Below the pieces are notes generated by a model. The model was not told the DNA's origin, searched no databases, and was given only the letters and a program-made list of their open reading frames with translations. Positions 60,966-64,000 of a DNA stretch of 64,000 nt are shown here, piece after piece. Source of the DNA: DATFVA01 sp963764235. Lineage in GTDB: Bacteria > Bacteroidota > Ignavibacteria > Ignavibacteriales > Ignavibacteriaceae. The translations under genes were made by a program, and so were the position numbers. Positions within the stretch are counted from its first letter, which is position 1. Each line of letters opens with the position of its first letter. The stretch is from contig CAVXRO010000006.1 of assembly GCA_963764235.1 (NCBI GenBank), positions 248,001-312,000 on the forward strand. Reading direction: 5' to 3'.

Positions 60966-62012
60966 CTATTTCTGAAAAAGAAATATATATTCATGCTTGA
61001 AAACGTAAAACCCTCCTGCAAGGGCACGGTAGCGCCATAGTTTCTGCTGATTCCTTTTAGCAGTGGTCTGATCAAAATTTTTGATAATAGTGGATTTTAA
61101 TTTATATCCATGGTTAATCATTTCCTGCATTGTATAAAATCCTAAAGGAATCCATTCTCCGGATGAATACTTGTCACCTATTACGACAGCTGCATATCTG
61201 CCCTCATCCAGCAGTGGCATAGTCTTTTTGATTACCTTTCCGAACAAATTAAGGAACTCATCTACTGATTCTGCATTAGACAGGTCATTTTTCTTTTCGC
61301 TGAACCTGATAATATCCCAGTAAGGAGGATGCATTAGTAAAAACTGGACGGAACTGCACTTATACTTTTTTAGTTCTTTTTTGAAATTTAGCACGCTGCT
61401 ATCACCGTTTACTATCTCAGATGCAGTCTTAAATGGATTCTTTTCCTTTGCAATGGCCTTTCCGGCTAATGCGGCAACTTCGGGCTGTAGCTCTATTCCA
61501 ATACCGTTTCTTCCCAGCCTTCTGCATTCGATTAGAGTTGTACCGCTTCCAAGGAATGGATCAAGCACCCATTCGCCTTTCTTGGTATATCTCCTGAGGA
61601 ACTGATTGGGTATCTGCGGAATAAAGTTACCCCAGTAACCGGCGCTATGTGCTCCTCCGCGATCTCTTTTATCGAGTACCCACAGGCTGTCGGTAAGAAG
61701 GTCTTCATATTCTTTCCAGCGGTTAAGGTTAATATCGTTTATTTTTCCTTCTTTCCGCTGGGAGATACTTTTTATTAATCTTCTTATGTAATAACGTGTT
61801 CTTTCAATAGTCCGTGTATCAAATATCTGGTTTAATTCCCTCATCAGGTAAAGCTTGGAGATTGTATCGACTTCACCGTTTGAATGAATAACCAGTTCAT
61901 TCTCAAAACTATCGACCTGAGAAATAAGCTGCCGAACCTGCTTCTTTACCGAGTTCAGCCGGTTATTTTTTAATATATTCTGGAGATCATCGATCAATTC
62001 GAATGCTATCAT
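60966..62012 (-). CDS. DNA methyltransferase (N4/N6 amino type) of a restriction-modification system
   Basis: 348 residues from the ATG at 62012; an in-frame ATG at 62036 would add eight residues including the GGGGG that may serve as ribosome binding site, so the shorter start is preferred. The N-terminal 120 residues are helical and charged. The SAM motif I VLDPFLGSGTTLIE is near 149, followed by GIELQPEVA. The catalytic motif IV reads MHPPYWD near 228 and VVIGDKYSSGEWIPLGF near 272. Motif I comes before motif IV although its wording is that of beta-class enzymes. It methylates exocyclic amino groups in DNA; the target sequence is unknown. Confidence 0.85.
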   Translation of the reverse strand: MIAFELIDDLQNILKNNRLNSVKKQVRQLISQVDSFENELVIHSNGEVDTISKLYLMRELNQIFDTRTIERTRYYIRRLIKSISQRKEGKINDINLNRWKEYEDLLTDSLWVLDKRDRGGAHSAGYWGNFIPQIPNQFLRRYTKKGEWVLDPFLGSGTTLIECRRLGRNGIGIELQPEVAALAGKAIAKEKNPFKTASEIVNGDSSVLNFKKELKKYKCSSVQFLLMHPPYWDIIRFSEKKNDLSNAESVDEFLNLFGKVIKKTMPLLDEGRYAAVVIGDKYSSGEWIPLGFYTMQEMINHGYKLKSTIIKNFDQTTAKRNQQKLWRYRALAGGFYVFKHEYIFLFQK

Positions 62013-62106
62013 TTTAATGCTGCCCCCTAGTAACAAACATTTTTTATAAGGATTAAAATTTTTATCGTTGTACTAATTTAACTCCTTGTTACCGAAAAAA
62101 GAAGAA

Positions 62107-62240
62107 TTAATCCCTGAGAATTTTCTTTGTAGCATTAAAACCGCAAATGCCATGAACGCCTCCTCCGGGAGGAGTTGATGAAGAACAGATATCTAATCTT
62201 TCCAATGACATCGAATAAGGAGATATTCTGAGAGAGCAAT
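62107..62240 (-). pseudogene. C-terminal remnant of a phytoene-desaturase-type FAD oxidoreductase
   Basis: On the minus strand one frame reads SPYSMSLERLDICSSSTPPG, then GGVHGICGFNATKKILRD and a stop at 62107. This matches the C-terminal FAD-domain ending of carotenoid/phytoene desaturase-like oxidoreductases (normally LYLCGSSTPPGGGVHG...NAA). Upstream the similarity fades and the frame meets a stop at 62287. Only about 40 residues of a roughly 500-residue enzyme remain. The rest of the 353-bp gap (62037-62389) holds nothing else recognisable. Confidence 0.65.
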
Positions 62241-62389
62241 TACGGAAAGACCTGCCTTTAATAAGAAGAATTCTGGCCTCTAACCATTAGAGCCGGAATC
62301 AATAATTGCTGCATCGTACTTATTCAAGATAGGGTGTAGTTTATTCGCAATAAAGTACGATACAGCATATTAAAAAGAAAGATCAGGTG

Positions 62390-62983
62390 CTAATTAACAA
62401 CGAACATTAGACCGGCGTTTATCTGGAAATAATCACTGCTGATTTCGCCTCCGCCCGGTACATCCTGAAAATCGTAATTAAGAAATACATACCTGAAATC
62501 GCTGAATAAAAATGCCCTTTCACCTAACGGTATATCAAGTCCTGCACCGAAATGCCATCCGAACTTTTGTGAAGTTTTATCAGGTAAATCATTAAGTTCG
62601 CCGGAATACTCTATCTTTGCATTATACCAACCTACTCCGACAACACCGTACAGGTACTCAACCGGGTAGAAAAGTCCTGAAAGCTGTACAGGCCAGCTGC
62701 TTACTTTAATAGCTCCATCCTTATATTCCTCCTGGCGGTAATTTATTGAAGCTTCAAAAGCTACTGCATTGGTTAGGTAAGCCCTTACCAGACCGCCTAA
62801 CATATATTTTCCGTTATCTGCGTCAGCTGCCTTCTGAAATCCCCCCTGAATACCGACTGCCACAGGATTATGAATTCTCGTTCTGTAATTTTGACTATCT
62901 TTGGCCCCGCTGTTTTCCTGTCCGTAAATAAATGACATAAAACCTACGGCCATAATTATTATATAAACGATTTTTTTGTACAT
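62390..62983 (-). CDS. Outer-membrane beta-barrel protein
   Basis: 197 residues. A signal peptide (IVYIIIMAVGFMSFIYG, cleavage before QE) is followed by alternating strands with Gly/aromatic pairs: PVAVGIQGGFQKAADADN, YLYGVVGVGWYNAKIEYSG, FGWHFGAGLDIPLGERAFLF, and a final SDYFQINAGLMFVVN ending in an aromatic-hydrophobic strand. This is the outer_membrane_beta-brl (OmpA-like porin) pattern; no peptidoglycan-binding domain follows. Function unknown. Confidence 0.8.
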   Translation of the reverse strand: MYKKIVYIIIMAVGFMSFIYGQENSGAKDSQNYRTRIHNPVAVGIQGGFQKAADADNGKYMLGGLVRAYLTNAVAFEASINYRQEEYKDGAIKVSSWPVQLSGLFYPVEYLYGVVGVGWYNAKIEYSGELNDLPDKTSQKFGWHFGAGLDIPLGERAFLFSDFRYVFLNYDFQDVPGGGEISSDYFQINAGLMFVVN

Positions 62984-63152
62984 CTTTTTTCTCCGTCTTG
63001 TTATTCAAGAAAATGATACTACAATATATCGTATTAAGGAGTTTCGTCTGTGATACTATCAACCATAGAATTGTACTGTGATCAAAATGAGGAAGAATCA
63101 CCTGAAAGGTGTGCTTAGAATTAAACAGGTTATATTATGTGTTAAATGGCAC

Positions 63153-64000
63153 TCAGGTTAAAGCCAAAATATCCGCTGAATTATCTCTTAGAGCCTCGAC
63201 TTCAGGGAGCTTTTGCTCCTTCATCAGAAGATGCACAGCATCCATCTCCTTATCGCGGTTTAGGCCTGCGGCCGCCATTACACTATTATTTTTAATATAG
63301 TAGGCTATAAACTTCTTATCAGCGATATTTCCATCGATAAGAATTTCATCCCAGTCTTTTACATAGCCGACATACCTTAGGTTCATTCCCGACTGCTGTG
63401 TCCAAAAAAACGGAACACCGCTGAACCTGATCTCTTTCCCTGCCATATTAGCGCCCGCCGTACGGCCAAGCTGTTCAGCAAGACGCCAATGCTCAATCCT
63501 GATGTGGTTTCCGGTTCTAAAGTCAGGAAACGATGCAATGTCACCCGAAGCATAAACATTTTCTCTTACCTTCAGGAAAGCATCGGTTTTAAGACTTTTA
63601 TCATCCATGAGTTCAGCACCGTTCAGAAAACCGGTTGCAGGTCTTACTCCTATCCCTACAATAACCAAGTCGGTTTTTACTTCTTCCCCCGATTCGAGCA
63701 ACACAGATTGAACCTTTTCTGCTCCTTTGAATTCTTTAACCTTTGATTCTAATTTGAAAACCACCCCGTTTTTTTCATGTTCTTTCCTGAAAAGCCCGCC
63801 GATTTCTTTACCAAAGTTCCTTTCAAAAGGGACTTTCACAGGAGCTATAACCGTAACATTGATTTTTCTTTCTGTAAGACTATGAGCCGTTTCCATAGCT
63901 ATAAAGCCGGCACCTATCACTACAGCATTTTTAGAATCTTTGAGTGAGGCAATAATCCGGTCTGCATCATCAAAGCTCCTTAGATAGAAAATATTTTCCA
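63153..64000 (-). CDS. NAD(P)/FAD-dependent reductase (AIF/ferredoxin-reductase type), partial
   Basis: The frame is open to the right edge, so the N-terminal FAD-binding half is missing and about 282 residues are visible. An apparent GTG start at 63920 is only the Val of the NAD motif. VVIGAGFIAMETAHSL is the NAD(P)H-binding G-x-G-x-x-(A) motif. Other landmarks are VIVGIGVRPATGFL near the middle, YASGDIASFPDFRTG as the second FAD motif, and the C-terminal domain with RIEHWRLAEQLGRTAGANMA and PFFWTQQSGMNLRYVGY. These are typical of apoptosis-inducing-factor-3/rubredoxin- or ferredoxin-reductase-like enzymes that pass electrons from NAD(P)H. Confidence 0.92.
   Translation of the reverse strand, partial: ENIFYLRSFDDADRIIASLKDSKNAVVIGAGFIAMETAHSLTERKINVTVIAPVKVPFERNFGKEIGGLFRKEHEKNGVVFKLESKVKEFKGAEKVQSVLLESGEEVKTDLVIVGIGVRPATGFLNGAELMDDKSLKTDAFLKVRENVYASGDIASFPDFRTGNHIRIEHWRLAEQLGRTAGANMAGKEIRFSGVPFFWTQQSGMNLRYVGYVKDWDEILIDGNIADKKFIAYYIKNNSVMAAAGLNRDKEMDAVHLLMKEQKLPEVEALRDNSADILALT

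Overview
The window looks like a chromosomal segment of a free-living member of the Ignavibacteria / Bacteroidota-Chlorobiota side of the FCB group. The grounds are secreted proteins ending in type IX secretion (T9SS) type A sorting domains with the NYPNPFNP signature, moderate-to-low GC, mostly modest Shine-Dalgarno sites, and a housekeeping set typical of that group. No rRNA, tRNA, CRISPR array, prophage or insertion sequence was recognised. The assignment is an inference from protein style, not from a marker gene.

Layout. 1-5.2 kb: the 5' part of a pyrimidine-nucleoside phosphorylase (cut by the left edge), aspS, a Mut7-C RNase-type protein and a membrane metallophosphoesterase. 5.3-8.9 kb: an MscS channel, a HisH-like amidotransferase without its catalytic cysteine, and a secreted beta-helix protein. 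8.9-15.1 kb: a proteostasis block on the minus strand, hsp20 followed by cbpA-htpG-clpB. A sigma-54-type promoter with an upstream palindrome lies in front of hsp20, and a strong terminator lies behind it. 15.6-19.6 kb: mnmE-mnmG-rsmG, the classic origin-proximal set, with two ParB-binding parS sites between mnmE and mnmG. 19.6-25.2 kb: murQ, an AbiEii-type toxin-antitoxin pair and mfd. 25.2-27.7 kb: a 93-residue protein that is only a signal peptide plus sorting domain, and a frameshifted T9SS-secreted repeat protein.

28-36.6 kb: a zinc-ribbon protein, LemA and HtpX operon, a YitT permease-like protein, an NYN-LOTUS protein, a Rossmann protein, a GNAT acetyltransferase, a THUMP rRNA methyltransferase and a Uup-type ABC-F ATPase. 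36.7-43 kb: an accessory cluster. A methyltransferase and a GlxA/AraC-type regulator diverge from eight small genes (NTF2-like, four VOC/PhnB-type proteins, two RibD/DHFR-like reductases and one small alpha/beta protein). The 381-bp divergent region carries two pairs of direct repeats, each pair spaced exactly 22 bp, which is what an AraC-family operator looks like.

43-47.3 kb: a DUF2279 envelope protein and partner, then lysC-lysA. 47.3-54.6 kb: a frameshifted EVE-domain gene, a tiny membrane protein, a DUF4163/DUF3298 protein, a MarR-GNAT fusion, a CatE-like VOC protein, RidA, an AlkD-like repair protein, an alpha/beta hydrolase, a lipoprotein whose N-terminus is split between frames, and rsgA. 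54.9-64 kb: argF-arcC, a beta-CASP RNase-like protein overlapping an Na+/H+ antiporter-RCK protein, a two-gene restriction-modification system, the C-terminal remnant of a phytoene-desaturase-type oxidoreductase, an outer-membrane protein, and the 3' part of an AIF-type flavoprotein reductase cut by the right edge.

The most interesting signals are regulatory: the sigma-54 heat-shock promoter, the 22-bp-phased repeats beside the GlxA regulator and the parS pair. Next come the HisH pseudoenzyme and the stand-alone sorting domain. Several genes are broken by single-base frameshifts (around 26.57, 47.44 and 53.51 kb), so either local gene decay or assembly errors should be considered. No convincing entirely new defence or biosynthetic system was found.
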